A DNA stretch of 12,934 nucleotides from an uncultured Treponema sp. (GTDB lineage: Bacteria; Spirochaetota; Spirochaetia; Treponematales; Treponemataceae): contig CAMOEE010000056.1 of NCBI GenBank assembly GCA_946611835.1, positions 1 to 12,934 of the forward strand. The letters are read 5' to 3'. The notes beneath the pieces are model-generated. The model was given only the letters and a program-made list of their open reading frames with translations. It did not search any database and was not told the origin of the DNA. Both the position numbers and the translations under genes were made by a program. Below are positions 1-6,867 of this stretch, piece after piece (within the stretch, counting starts at the first letter, position 1; every line of letters begins with the position of its first letter).

Positions 1-13
1 TAAATCTACTACA

Positions 14-976
14 TTATACTTGCTCATTATCAACCTCATCTAACGCTTTTAATAACTCTTTTACAATTCTATATACAACAGGCACGCAGACTGAATTACC
101 AATTTGTTTATAAACCTGTTTTTCATATTTATCTGTAAATTTAAAATCTTCTGGAAAACCTTGTAATCTTGCACACTCTCTTGGAGTCATTAATCGAACT
201 GAATAATCATCATAAAAGAATGGAATTCTTTCAAACCTACTTCCCATGGCAGCAAGAAGAGTTGGGCAAATTCCCTCCATTCCCCGAGATAACCCCCAAT
301 CAGTAAATCGATAGACTCTTCTCCTATCTGTCATATATTCCATCATTCTATTCCACATCCGATGTCCGTCCATATAATATTTATCATCCTTCTTATCCTT
401 ATCAAACAAGTCAAATGCGGTTTTTGCAAGAGGAATTTCTTGAGGAAAATGAAAATGATTCAAATCTTCTTCATTTTTGAAAGCTAGAATATAAATTCTA
501 TTTCTCTGTTGTGGAATGTCACCATACAGTTTAGCATTCATAACTTTATATGTACCATGGTAGCCTAATTCCAATAAAGTGTTTTTTATAACTTCAATAG
601 TTTTTCCGTCATCGTGCTTTAATAAATTTGCAACATTTTCAAAAAAAACAACTCTTGGCTTTATGTGATTTATAACTCGAGCTGTTTCAAAAAATAAGTT
701 ACCACGAGGGTCTTCAAAGCCCTTTTTTAATCCCACGGATGAAAAAGCCTGACAAGGGAAACCTGCTGTGAGAATATCCATTTTTGGAATTGAATCTAAA
801 TCAATTTCTTGAATATCACCTTCAACAAGATAATCATCGCCAAAATTTAATCTATAAGTCTTGCAAGCGTATTTATCAATTTCATTTGCCCAAATTAATT
901 TACAACCATTTTGCTTAAAAGCGAGACAAATACCACCAATACCTGCAAACATACTGCCTACGGAATATTGACTCAT
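14..976 (-). CDS. DNA (cytosine-5-)-methyltransferase, complete
   Basis: This 320-residue enzyme transfers a methyl group from S-adenosylmethionine to C5 of cytosine in a specific DNA site. All main motifs are visible in order: motif I FAGIGG (10-15), motif IV GFPCQAFS (72-79) with catalytic Cys75, motif VI ENV (113-115), motif VIII QQRNR (156-160), motif IX around RLMTPRECARLQGF, and motif X QIGNSV with GN at 293-294. The target-recognition region, about 175-260, is short, and the recognition site cannot be read from it. The length matches HhaI/HaeIII-type enzymes. The start is set by GGAG at 984-987, seven bases before ATG. The gene is clearly AT-richer than DNA to its right: rows 1-60 and 601-660 have 17 and 18 GC of 60, against 32 of 60 at 2221-2280. 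That fits acquired DNA. No restriction endonuclease is visible; one could lie beyond the left edge. Confidence 0.95.
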   Translation of the reverse strand: MSQYSVGSMFAGIGGICLAFKQNGCKLIWANEIDKYACKTYRLNFGDDYLVEGDIQEIDLDSIPKMDILTAGFPCQAFSSVGLKKGFEDPRGNLFFETARVINHIKPRVVFFENVANLLKHDDGKTIEVIKNTLLELGYHGTYKVMNAKLYGDIPQQRNRIYILAFKNEEDLNHFHFPQEIPLAKTAFDLFDKDKKDDKYYMDGHRMWNRMMEYMTDRRRVYRFTDWGLSRGMEGICPTLLAAMGSRFERIPFFYDDYSVRLMTPRECARLQGFPEDFKFTDKYEKQVYKQIGNSVCVPVVYRIVKELLKALDEVDNEQV

Positions 977-1193
977 TTTTTATCTCCAAATCCCAAAAAA
1001 ATAATCTTTTCATCCGAGATTTTACATATATGGATTTTTGTAAGAAGTGTGAGAATTAATAAATGTATCATAACTTATATCTTTAATATTAGTCTTATTC
1101 GAAAATTTTAAAATTATTTTTTAATTTACTAAATACAGCGTTTAAGAATGGTTCGTAACTTTTTTATTATCAATTATCCACAGAAAGGAATTA

Positions 1194-1221
1194 TTCAAAA
1201 TTCATATGATTATTGTATACT
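1194..1221 (+). promoter_or_regulatory. Candidate sigma-70 type promoter far upstream of the broken hydrolase gene
   Basis: TTCAAA (1194-1199) and TATACT (1216-1221) are separated by 16 bases. Transcription would start near 1228, leaving about 285 bases of untranslated leader before the ATG at 1513. I see no better promoter nearer to the gene. This is a motif match only, in AT-rich DNA where chance matches are common. Confidence 0.35.
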
Positions 1222-1416
1222 AGTGTCTACATTTAAGTCAATATGATTATTTAACCCAATCGGGGCATTGATTTGTAGCCATGACACTATTTCTCCGTAT
1301 CCTCCCTATCTATGCTTTTTAAGCATAAATCCCCATAAAAACAAAGTATTTGTAATATCACCCCCAATCCAGTATCTTAAAAACATCACGGAGGTAGGGA
1401 GCCGGTCGCGAAGCGA

Positions 1417-1472
1417 AAAAACTCGTGAGACGAGTTTTTAGGCGAGTCTCGTTCGAAGCTATGCTTCGAGCG
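1417..1472. repeat. Cluster of three tandem palindromes (REP-like)
   Basis: Three inverted repeats follow one another. The first has perfect 10-base arms (1417-1426 and 1430-1439, core ACTCGT/ACGAGT) around a 3-base loop. The second is CGAG-T-CTCG (1443-1451). The third has arms TCGAAGC and GCTTCGA (1453-1459 and 1463-1469) around TAT, extendable to 1450-1472 with one G-U pair. The cluster lies at the edge between AT-rich and GC-richer DNA. It has A-runs and T-runs on the first stem, so it might terminate transcription in either direction, or be a dispersed REP-type element. Copy number in the genome cannot be judged here. Confidence 0.6.
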
Positions 1473-1512
1473 CGGAAGGAAAGACGGTCTCTGCTTACAT
1501 AGGAGGTATTCT

Positions 1513-2601
1513 ATGAAGAAATCTTTTAAACTTCTTTGTGCCACGGCTTTTGCTCTGGCTTCACTTTCAACTGCATTCGCAAAAGATGCGAAAAACGGGG
1601 TAAAAATGGAAAAACTTAAGCTCGAAAAAAAATGGGACAAGACTTTCGCTCTGTCTGACTCGGTTTCACACAAAAAGGTCACTTTCACCAACCACTTTGG
1701 AATCACGCTGGCGGCTGACATGTACACTCCCAAGACTGAGCCGGCAAAGGGAAAATTCGCCGCGATTGCAGTGGCAGGTCCTTTTGGGGCTGTCAAGGAA
1801 CAGGCTTCGGGCTTGTATGCCCACGAAATGGCAAAACGCGGCTACCTTACAATCGCCTTTGACCCAAGCTTTACCGGCGAATCTGGCGGTTAGCCCCGCT
1901 ACATGAACAGTCCTGACATCAACACGGAAGACTTTCAGGCAGCAGTGGACTTTCTTTCGAACCTGCCAAATGTAGACCCGGAAAAAATCGGCATCATCGG
2001 AATCTGCGGCTGGGGTGGCATGGCACTGAACACCGCTGGAATTGACACCCGAATCAAGGCCACTGCGGTAATGACCATGTATGACATGAGCCGTATCGCA
2101 AACAAAGGCTACTTTGACGAAAACGACAATGAGGAATCCCGCTACCAGGCTCGCGTTACCGTAAATAAGGCCCGCACGGAAAGCTTTGCAAATGGAAACT
2201 ACCCCACTGTAGGCGGACTTCCCGAAAATCGCCCCGAGGGAGACACTTTCTTCAGCCAGTACTGGGACTACTACAAAACCGACCGCGGCTACCATCCCCG
2301 CTCACTCAACTCCAACATGGGCTGGGCAAGCACCGCATCAACAAGCCTTATGAACACCAGCCTTCTGACATATTCCAACGAAATCCGCTCGGCTGTCCTC
2401 ATCGTCCACGGCGAAAAAGCCCACAGCCGCTACATGGGAGAAACTGCCTACAACAATATGGTAAAAGACAGCAAATACACGGCCAACAAGGAACTGATGA
2501 TTATCCCCGAAGCCACCCACTGCGACCTCTACGATGGCGGAAAAGGCAACTTCATCCCATGGGAAAAATTGCAGGGCTTTTTTGAAGCAAATCTGAAGTA
2601 A
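1513..2601 (+). pseudogene. YcjY-like secreted alpha/beta hydrolase, interrupted by in-frame TAG
   Basis: Two open segments, 1513-1893 and 1903-2601, are in the same frame and together make one protein of about 362 codons. It resembles the E. coli YcjY family of dienelactone-hydrolase-like alpha/beta hydrolases from end to end. Residues 1-23 form a Sec signal peptide ending AFA. The first segment carries FGITLAADMY, AVAGPFGAVKEQ and FDPSFTGESGG. TAG at 1891-1893 follows, then PRYMNSPDINTEDF, and GICGWGG with the probable nucleophile Cys165. The family's HGEKAHSRYMGE and ATHCDLYD (catalytic His) lie near the C-terminus. Family members, as I recall them, have Glu at the stop position (GESGGEPR), so GAG to TAG by one change explains it. 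AGGAGG at 1501-1506 gives a strong start. ATG 1903 could allow weak re-initiation, but that product would lack the first half of the fold. Sequencing error or readthrough remain possible. Confidence 0.85.
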
Positions 2602-2652
2602 TTTTTCAAAAACTGATGTTTTTCTGGCCTCTGCAGGAAGTAATTTCTTTGC

Positions 2653-2687
2653 AGGGGCCATTTTTGCCCCGCCCGCCTTCCGGCAGT
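2653..2687 (+). repeat. 35-base intergenic repeat, copy 1
   Basis: This matches 3519-3553 at 33 of 35 bases. It starts with AGGGGCCATTTTTGCCCC, itself a GGGGC/GCCCC hairpin, followed by CGCCCGCC and a mini-hairpin GCC-TTCC-GGC (2675-2684). Both differences from copy 2 fall in the four-base loop of the mini-hairpin, so both stems are kept. TTTTTGCCC (2661-2669) can also pair with GGGCAAAAA (2690-2698). Confidence 0.85.
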
Positions 2688-2698
2688 CAGGGCAAAAA

Positions 2699-2803
2699 CC
2701 GCGCTATCCAGGGTTCCGCCTTTCGGCTCCATTGCTCCACGTTGTTCCGCAACTCGCTTACGCTCGTCCTTCCTATCGCTTGTCCGGCACTGCATTTCTT
2801 TCC
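2699..2803. repeat. Putative extension of the intergenic repeat element
   Basis: A GC-rich non-coding block runs directly on from repeat copy 1. It begins CCGCGCTATCCAGGG and ends near TCCGGCACTGC. It contains short palindromes such as GTTG/CAAC and CGCTTACGCTCG. Its look is that of dispersed spirochaete intergenic repeats, but no second copy lies in this window, so repeat status is inferred. A -10 like TATACT (2813-2818) follows just after it and may serve the next gene. Confidence 0.4.
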
Positions 2804-2855
2804 AATTCATGCTATACTTCCCGTATCCTATTAAACGCTCCCGGAAGATCACCCC

Positions 2856-3518
2856 ATGGATTACAGCTACATCTTTCGCTCGGCAAAAATTAAGATTGCC
2901 TCACTAAAAGCCGCCGGTTTTTCCAAAAGCGACGATTCAAGCTATTTTCTGCGGCTGCCGGTCTCAAACGGGGACTTTTATGCAGATTTTGCCCTCTCTC
3001 CGGCTTCCCAGAACCTTACAGTCCAGCTTTTTGATTCAGCCACCGGCGAAAAATACGCTCTTTTTGACATGCCCCGGGCAAACGGGGCCTTTGTCGCTTC
3101 CCTGCGGGAGGAAGTTCAAAAACTCGTTGACAAGCTAAAATCATCCTGCTTTGAAACCCATGATTTAAAAGATGAATATCTCGCCTGGCTTTTATCACGC
3201 TTTTCTGCTTCCCCTGATTTTCCTTGGCCTGACACTCCCGATTACTGCGTTTTCCGCTGCCCAAATCAAAAATGGTTTGCCCTGGTGATGAAAGTAAAAT
3301 ACAGCCAGCTGGGGCTTACAGGTCAGGAAGAAGTCTGGGTGGTGAATATGAAGGCTCCAGATGACAAAATCCCCAGTCTCATCGACAAAAAATCAATCTT
3401 TCCCGCCTGGCACATGAACAAAAAACACTGGATTACCGTCCTTCTCACCGCCGCCACCGATTTTGAAAAACTCTGCCAGCTTACAGAAATCAGTTATGAG
3501 CTGGTAACCAAAAAATAA
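2856..3518 (+). CDS. MmcQ/YjbR family protein with N-terminal extra domain
   Basis: This is a 220-residue cytosolic protein with no signal peptide or membrane segment. Residues of roughly 115-218 are an MmcQ/YjbR domain (CyaY-like fold, often called DNA-binding), recognised from KWFALVMKV, WVVNMKAPD and the closing region PAWHMNKKHWITVLL. Residues 1-100 form a separate alpha/beta region (ending in a helix with EEVQKLVDKL) often found in front of this domain in Treponema and clostridial proteins. The molecular role of the family is not settled, so no function is given. GGAAG at 2843-2847 is a fair ribosome binding site for ATG 2856. A -10 like TATACT lies at 2813-2818 with no clear -35. The stop TAA is followed directly by repeat copy 2. 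A short stretch of this gene (2926-2953) is echoed at 4132-4159. Confidence 0.85.
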   Translation: MDYSYIFRSAKIKIASLKAAGFSKSDDSSYFLRLPVSNGDFYADFALSPASQNLTVQLFDSATGEKYALFDMPRANGAFVASLREEVQKLVDKLKSSCFETHDLKDEYLAWLLSRFSASPDFPWPDTPDYCVFRCPNQKWFALVMKVKYSQLGLTGQEEVWVVNMKAPDDKIPSLIDKKSIFPAWHMNKKHWITVLLTAATDFEKLCQLTEISYELVTKK

Positions 3519-3553
3519 AGGGGCCATTTTTGCCCCGCCCGCCTCACGGCAGT
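3519..3553 (+). repeat. 35-base intergenic repeat, copy 2
   Basis: This matches 2653-2687 with two substitutions, both inside the mini-hairpin loop (TCAC here, TTCC there). It begins at the first base after the stop codon of the MmcQ/YjbR gene. It lacks the longer GC-rich extension that follows copy 1 and passes straight into AT-rich DNA. It may act as a weak terminator, but there is no T-run directly after the stem. Confidence 0.85.
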
Positions 3554-3600
3554 GTTTTATAATTTTTCTTATTTTATTTTATACTTCTCTTATTTTTCTC

Positions 3601-3628
3601 TTGAAAAAATGCTTTTTTTTTGTATAGT
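3601..3628 (+). promoter_or_regulatory. Promoter of the 3667 lipoprotein gene
   Basis: TTGAAA (3601-3606) and TATAGT (3623-3628) are spaced by 16 bases, giving a predicted start near 3635 and a leader of about 32 bases. AGGAG at 3655-3659 sits seven bases before ATG 3667. The surrounding 3554-3630 is very rich in T. Confidence 0.7.
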
Positions 3629-3666
3629 AATCGAAATTGCAATTTTGCATTAAAAGGAGTTGAAAA

Positions 3667-4077
3667 ATGAAAAAAAATCTCAAATTTGTACTTGCAGCAG
3701 TTTCTTTACTTGCTGCATTCTGTCTTGCATCATGCTCAAACGATGATGATGATAAGAGCAGTTCTTCCGTTGTTGCAACATACATGAGAACTGAGGATTC
3801 AGAATGGGCAAAAATTTTCCTATATTCTGATGGTACAGCAAGTAAGGCAGTACAAGAAGCTTTGGAGGACTATGGTATCAAAGATGGTATTATTAAAACA
3901 GGAACTTTTGTAAAAACTGGCGACACTTATAAAGATTGCACGATTACCATCACATGGAAAAAAATAATCCAACAGGATATGCAATGGCATGATGTTGCTG
4001 ATACGGACGAAGAAAAAGAACAGAATTTTATATTTGTAGATGGAACATCCGGCGGCTGGGTTTATCAGAGCGAGTAA
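3667..4077 (+). CDS. Small predicted lipoprotein
   Basis: This is a 136-residue protein with a lipoprotein signal: KK near the N-terminus, a hydrophobic stretch, then lipobox LASC with Cys23 as the lipid-bearing residue. It is therefore predicted to be exported and anchored in a membrane. An acidic, serine-rich linker (NDDDDKSSSS, 25-34) follows. The remaining 100 residues look like a small beta-rich domain with YSDGTA, GTFVKTGDTYKDCTITITWK and a closing GGWVYQSE. This is the repeat-free layout seen in many small Treponema lipoproteins. I do not recognise a specific family and assign no function. The gene has its own promoter (3601-3628), strong AGGAG site and terminator (4099-4127), so it is a single-gene unit. 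It is AT-richer than the flanking genes. Confidence 0.85.
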   Translation: MKKNLKFVLAAVSLLAAFCLASCSNDDDDKSSSSVVATYMRTEDSEWAKIFLYSDGTASKAVQEALEDYGIKDGIIKTGTFVKTGDTYKDCTITITWKKIIQQDMQWHDVADTDEEKEQNFIFVDGTSGGWVYQSE

Positions 4078-4098
4078 CATCTAAGCTTTAACTTTACA

Positions 4099-4127
4099 GC
4101 CTGTGCATTTTCGCACGGGCTTTTTTT
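4099..4127 (+). terminator. Rho-independent terminator of the lipoprotein gene
   Basis: An 8-base stem GCCTGTGC/GCACGGGC (one G-U pair; 4099-4106 and 4113-4120) with a six-base loop is followed by seven T at 4121-4127, beginning 21 bases after the stop codon. Confidence 0.9.
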
Positions 4128-4131
4128 GCAG

Positions 4132-4159
4132 AAAACGACAATTCAGGCTATTTTCTGCG
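4132..4159 (+). other. Possible remnant of an MmcQ/YjbR-type gene
   Basis: These 28 bases match 2926-2953, inside the MmcQ/YjbR gene, at 25 positions. Read in the matching frame they give ENDNSGYFLR against KSDDSSYFLR. The segment lies right after the terminator and overlaps the last codons and stop of the MATE gene on the other strand. It is probably a decayed fragment of a paralogue, but too short for certainty. Confidence 0.4.
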
Positions 4160-5510
4160 ACCGCCTGCCTGACTCTTTTCTTCTCTTCCTCTCCAGAATC
4201 AAAAATACAATCCCGCACAAAGTAATCTGCACAAAAGTGGAAGAAGGCGTTGCAAGTCCAATTCTAAAAAGTGTTGGATTAAGCGTCTGACTCATGATAT
4301 ACGAAAGAGGAATACGCACACCGAAAGCGCCTACGATTCCCTGAATCATTACAAAAGAAGTTTTTCCGCAGCCGTTAAAATAGCCGATAAAGCAAAAGAG
4401 GAATGAAACAAAAAGCGTGTCGATGGCGTAGGCCTTGAGATACGAGTGAGCGGCGGCAATTACATCGCTGTCCTTAGAGAAAATCGCAGAAAGCAGATTT
4501 CCGTGGAAGAAGGCAAAATAGCCCATAAAAAGACCGCAAAACAAAGAGGCCGCAATAGAATACAAGAGTGCTTTTTTTGCCCGGTCATATTTTTCGGCTC
4601 CGATATTCTGGGCAACAAAGGCACTCAAAGACTGAGAAAAAGCCGAAGGAACAAGCATGATAAAGCCGCAGACTCGTTCCGCTACCCCTACCCCCGCAGA
4701 AGCAATAAGCCCCAGGCGATTGATAATTGCCGCAATCACAAGAAAAGATACCGTAACAAGCCCGTCCTGCAAAGAAATGGGAGCGCCGGTTTTGCAGACT
4801 AAGGCCACAAGATTTCCCTGCCAGCGGATATCCTTTTTTGAAAATGCAAAAGGAAGCCCCCGTTTTTTGGCAACAATCAGACAGAAAAGGACGCTCAAAG
4901 CCTGGGCAATCACCGTTGCCAGAGCTGCCCCGCTGGCCGCCATGTGAAAAACGGCAACAAAAAGCAAATCACCGAAAATATTAATTATGCAGGCAACAAG
5001 AACCGTAAGAAGCGGAGTCTTTGAATCACCCATTCCCCGGAAAACGCCGCCCATCATATTGTAGGTAGTAATAAAAACCGTTCCCGCCGAACAGATGTGA
5101 ACATACATGCAGGTTTTATCAAAGGCTTCTTTTGGGGTCTGCATGAGAAGGGCAAAAGGCTTAGTCAGAAAAATCATGATGACAGTAACCACAAGTGCCA
5201 GCAGGGCAAAGAAGATTATGCTCGTTCCAACAATATCGGCGGCTTTTTCCTTTTTACCCGCCCCCAGAGCCTGAGCCATCTGAATGGTCGTTCCCATGGC
5301 AAGCCCCACGATTATAAAAGTGATGGTCTGCATCATCATGGTTCCGGTTGCCACAGCAGAAACATCAGCCGCATTTCCAAACTGACCTACAATCAGCAAG
5401 TCCACCGCACCGTAAAAAGACTGTAAAAACAATGCCCCAAGAACTGGAAGGGCAAAACGAAGAAGCCGGGGAGCAATTTTCCCCGATGTAAACAAAGTTG
5501 TCTCAGACAT
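4143..5510 (-). CDS. MATE family multidrug/metabolite exporter
   Basis: This is a 455-residue inner-membrane protein, the usual MATE length, with about 12 hydrophobic segments. MATE antiporters expel cationic drugs or metabolites using Na+ or H+ gradients. Family features are the N-terminal region PRLLRFALPVLGALFLQSFY followed by a VDLLIVGQFG segment, TGTMMMQ, a GAG loop near 80 and the mirrored second half beginning near 230 (GAPISLQDGLV). The subgroup cannot be fixed and the substrate is unknown. It is the last gene of the tetR, metallopeptidase, MATE operon and starts 27 bases after the previous stop. GGAG within 5514-5519 sets ATG 5510. The C-terminus is basic (KRRKESGRRSQKIA) and its last codons overlap the possible MmcQ/YjbR remnant, so the end may have been altered by that insertion. 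Confidence 0.92.
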   Translation of the reverse strand: MSETTLFTSGKIAPRLLRFALPVLGALFLQSFYGAVDLLIVGQFGNAADVSAVATGTMMMQTITFIIVGLAMGTTIQMAQALGAGKKEKAADIVGTSIIFFALLALVVTVIMIFLTKPFALLMQTPKEAFDKTCMYVHICSAGTVFITTYNMMGGVFRGMGDSKTPLLTVLVACIINIFGDLLFVAVFHMAASGAALATVIAQALSVLFCLIVAKKRGLPFAFSKKDIRWQGNLVALVCKTGAPISLQDGLVTVSFLVIAAIINRLGLIASAGVGVAERVCGFIMLVPSAFSQSLSAFVAQNIGAEKYDRAKKALLYSIAASLFCGLFMGYFAFFHGNLLSAIFSKDSDVIAAAHSYLKAYAIDTLFVSFLFCFIGYFNGCGKTSFVMIQGIVGAFGVRIPLSYIMSQTLNPTLFRIGLATPSSTFVQITLCGIVFLILERKRRKESGRRSQKIA

Positions 5511-5537
5511 AAGTTCTCCAAAAAATTAAAATCTATA

Positions 5538-6113
5538 CTACTCGGAATGCCGGCTGCAGTGAAGCCGCTTAAAATAGGCTCCCCCGTTCTGCTTGAGCCA
5601 TTTGTCACAGCGTTTGTAATCCGGGAAAATGCTCAGAACTTCATCATAAAAGTCCCGGGAATGATTCATGTGCCGGCGGTGGCAGAGTTCGTGAACAACG
5701 ACGCTATCAAGGACTTCCGGTGGCATAAGCACCAAAAGACAGTTGAAATTGAGATTCCCGTCTATAGAGCAGCTTCCCCAGCGGGATTTTTGCAGGCGGA
5801 TAAAGATGCGCTTGTAGGAAATGCCGGCAAGCCTTGCGTAGTGCTCTACCCGCTCCGGAATCACTTTCCTCGCCTTCTTCTTGATTTGCCTGATGTCTTC
5901 TTCTGTGAGCGGGCCCATGGAAGAGGCCAGCCGGGTCTGTTTTTCGACCTTTTCAAGCTGCCTCGTAATCCAGTCTTTTTTCTCCCGGATAAAGTTTTCT
6001 GCAACAAATGCTGGGGTTCCAAGCGGCACTTTTACGATGACTTTTTTATCGTCTGAGACATGGATGCTCATTGTGCGTCGCCTGGACTTCTGGATTTCAT
6101 AGTTCACTTGCAT
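5538..6113 (-). CDS. YgjP-like zinc metallopeptidase (DUF45, M48-related)
   Basis: This 191-residue protein has the YgjP/DUF45 layout: a small N-terminal beta domain (YEIQKSRRRTMSIHVSDD), a helical linker, the family motif SRWGSCS (110-116), and a zinc site HELCH (141-145) with third ligand His151 in NHSRDFY. The predicted activity is zinc-dependent peptide hydrolysis in the cytosol; the family's substrates are not well known. It lies 15 bases after the tetR stop and 27 before the MATE gene, so co-transcription is likely. ATG 6113 has no clear ribosome binding site. It is kept because the N-terminal strand is needed by the family, and the next ATG (residue 15) would remove it. An extended -10 like TGA-TTTAAT (6131-6123) ends nine bases upstream of the start. 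The stop codon is TAG. Confidence 0.9.
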   Translation of the reverse strand: MQVNYEIQKSRRRTMSIHVSDDKKVIVKVPLGTPAFVAENFIREKKDWITRQLEKVEKQTRLASSMGPLTEEDIRQIKKKARKVIPERVEHYARLAGISYKRIFIRLQKSRWGSCSIDGNLNFNCLLVLMPPEVLDSVVVHELCHRRHMNHSRDFYDEVLSIFPDYKRCDKWLKQNGGAYFKRLHCSRHSE

Positions 6114-6128
6114 GATTATCTGATTAAA

Positions 6129-6764
6129 TCATTTCCAGGCCAGACGCATTTTAAGGAAATCTTTCATATCCTTATAAAAATCCATTGGCGGCGGAGTGAT
6201 GCTGATTTGTTTGAGCGCTTCCTGAATCAGGGGATTTTTGTAGCAGGAGACGGCGCTTGCAGAGGCATAAAAAAGCACATCCAGCTGAATTTTGTAAGCG
6301 CTTTCCTGTGTGACCCCCAGCATCTGCGCCAGCCTGTCACGGAAGCTGTATGCCAGTTCGTAATATTTTTTCTTAAAGACGGCAAGACGCTCTACAGTAA
6401 CATTCGTTTCGATAACAGGATTGAGGTAGGAGACATAGCGCATGTAATCCTGACTGGCATTTAAGATTCCTGCCCAGACTTCCGCAATCACATCAAGAGA
6501 AAAATTATTGCCCTGGGGGAAAGCCGAAAGAAGGGAGCCGTAATAAGCCGTCATTTTTTCAGCAGAGATTTCCAGAAAGATTTCTTCTTTTGTCGTTACA
6601 TATTTATAAAGATTTGCCCTGGACCAGCCCAGCTTTTCTGCAATTGTGGTGAGGGTAATTTCGGTGTAAGGGGCGTTCTTAAAAAGTTCTTCCGTTGCCT
6701 CTTTAATTTGAGAAAGTCTTTCTTCCTTGTGCTCGTCGCTTCTTGCGCGGATGTAGTCTGCCAT
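6129..6764 (-). CDS. TetR/AcrR family transcriptional regulator
   Basis: This repressor has 211 residues from the start chosen here. The N-terminal DNA-binding domain has a helix-turn-helix at about 37-56 (LTTIAEKLGWSRANLYKYV), typical of TetR. Residues 70-211 form the helical ligand-binding and dimer domain, and the ligand is unknown. An upstream ATG at 6863 is in frame, but the 33 extra residues are hydrophobic and unlike the family. The start at 6764 (MADYIRARSDEHKEER) gives the normal TetR N-terminus. It has no Shine-Dalgarno; an extended -10 ends six bases upstream, so the mRNA may be leaderless. It heads an operon with the YgjP-like gene and the MATE exporter and diverges from the DXS-like gene. 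The inverted repeat at 6868-6894 is its likely operator. Confidence 0.9.
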   Translation of the reverse strand: MADYIRARSDEHKEERLSQIKEATEELFKNAPYTEITLTTIAEKLGWSRANLYKYVTTKEEIFLEISAEKMTAYYGSLLSAFPQGNNFSLDVIAEVWAGILNASQDYMRYVSYLNPVIETNVTVERLAVFKKKYYELAYSFRDRLAQMLGVTQESAYKIQLDVLFYASASAVSCYKNPLIQEALKQISITPPPMDFYKDMKDFLKMRLAWK

Positions 6765-6770
6765 GCAAAC

Positions 6771-6799
6771 AGAATAGCACAGAGAAAAGAATTTTGCAA
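6771..6799 (-). promoter_or_regulatory. tetR promoter with extended -10, predicted leaderless
   Basis: On the minus strand TTGCAA (6799-6794) and TATTCT (6776-6771) are 17 bases apart, and TGC directly before the hexamer makes an extended -10. The predicted start of transcription is about 6764, the A of the tetR ATG. Confidence 0.6.
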
Positions 6800-6835
6800 T
6801 AAGCGACTTTTTGTCACTAAAATCAGAGTTTAGTA

Positions 6836-6864
6836 TTGACAAGCCATACAAGATATCATACACT
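6836..6864 (+). promoter_or_regulatory. Promoter of the DXS-like gene
   Basis: Consensus TTGACA (6836-6841) and TACACT (6859-6864) are spaced by 17 bases. Transcription would start near 6871, inside the inverted repeat at 6868-6894, so a bound repressor would block it. Confidence 0.75.
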
Positions 6865-6867
6865 TTT

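Larger units (their letters stand above)
977..1512. other. 536-base intergenic region, AT-rich then palindromic
   Basis: No convincing gene is present. Positions 977 to about 1380 are AT-rich. They hold a plausible plus-strand promoter (1194-1221), an 11-base direct repeat ATATGATTATT at 1204-1214 and 1241-1251, a single DnaA-box match TTATCCACA (1174-1182), and a perfect 7-base hairpin TATGCTT/AAGCATA (1311-1327). From about 1400 the base composition shifts and a cluster of GC-rich palindromes starts, ending just before the strong ribosome binding site at 1501-1506. Confidence 0.6.

Noticed and set aside
911..1111. Plus-strand open frame of 66 codons over the methyltransferase start
   Set aside because: Overlaps the conserved N-terminus of a clear gene on the other strand and has no recognisable protein features.
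1174..1182. Perfect DnaA box TTATCCACA
   Set aside because: Only one clear box in the area, with no dnaA/dnaN genes or box cluster, so not evidence for an origin.
1249..1283. Minus-strand mini reading frame MATNQCPDWVK
   Set aside because: Eleven codons only, with GGAG about ten bases upstream; no family and no continuation, so not called as a gene.
1451..1472. GTTCGAAGC motif as a tRNA T-arm
   Set aside because: It is one arm of a simple palindrome; no acceptor, D or anticodon arms surround it.
1666..2295. Long minus-strand open frame opposite the hydrolase
   Set aside because: It is the antisense of strongly family-like coding sequence and has no ribosome binding site or recognisable domain.
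6765..6863. Longer tetR start at 6863
   Set aside because: Adds 33 hydrophobic residues unlike TetR proteins and would run up to the operator; the 6764 start fits the family.
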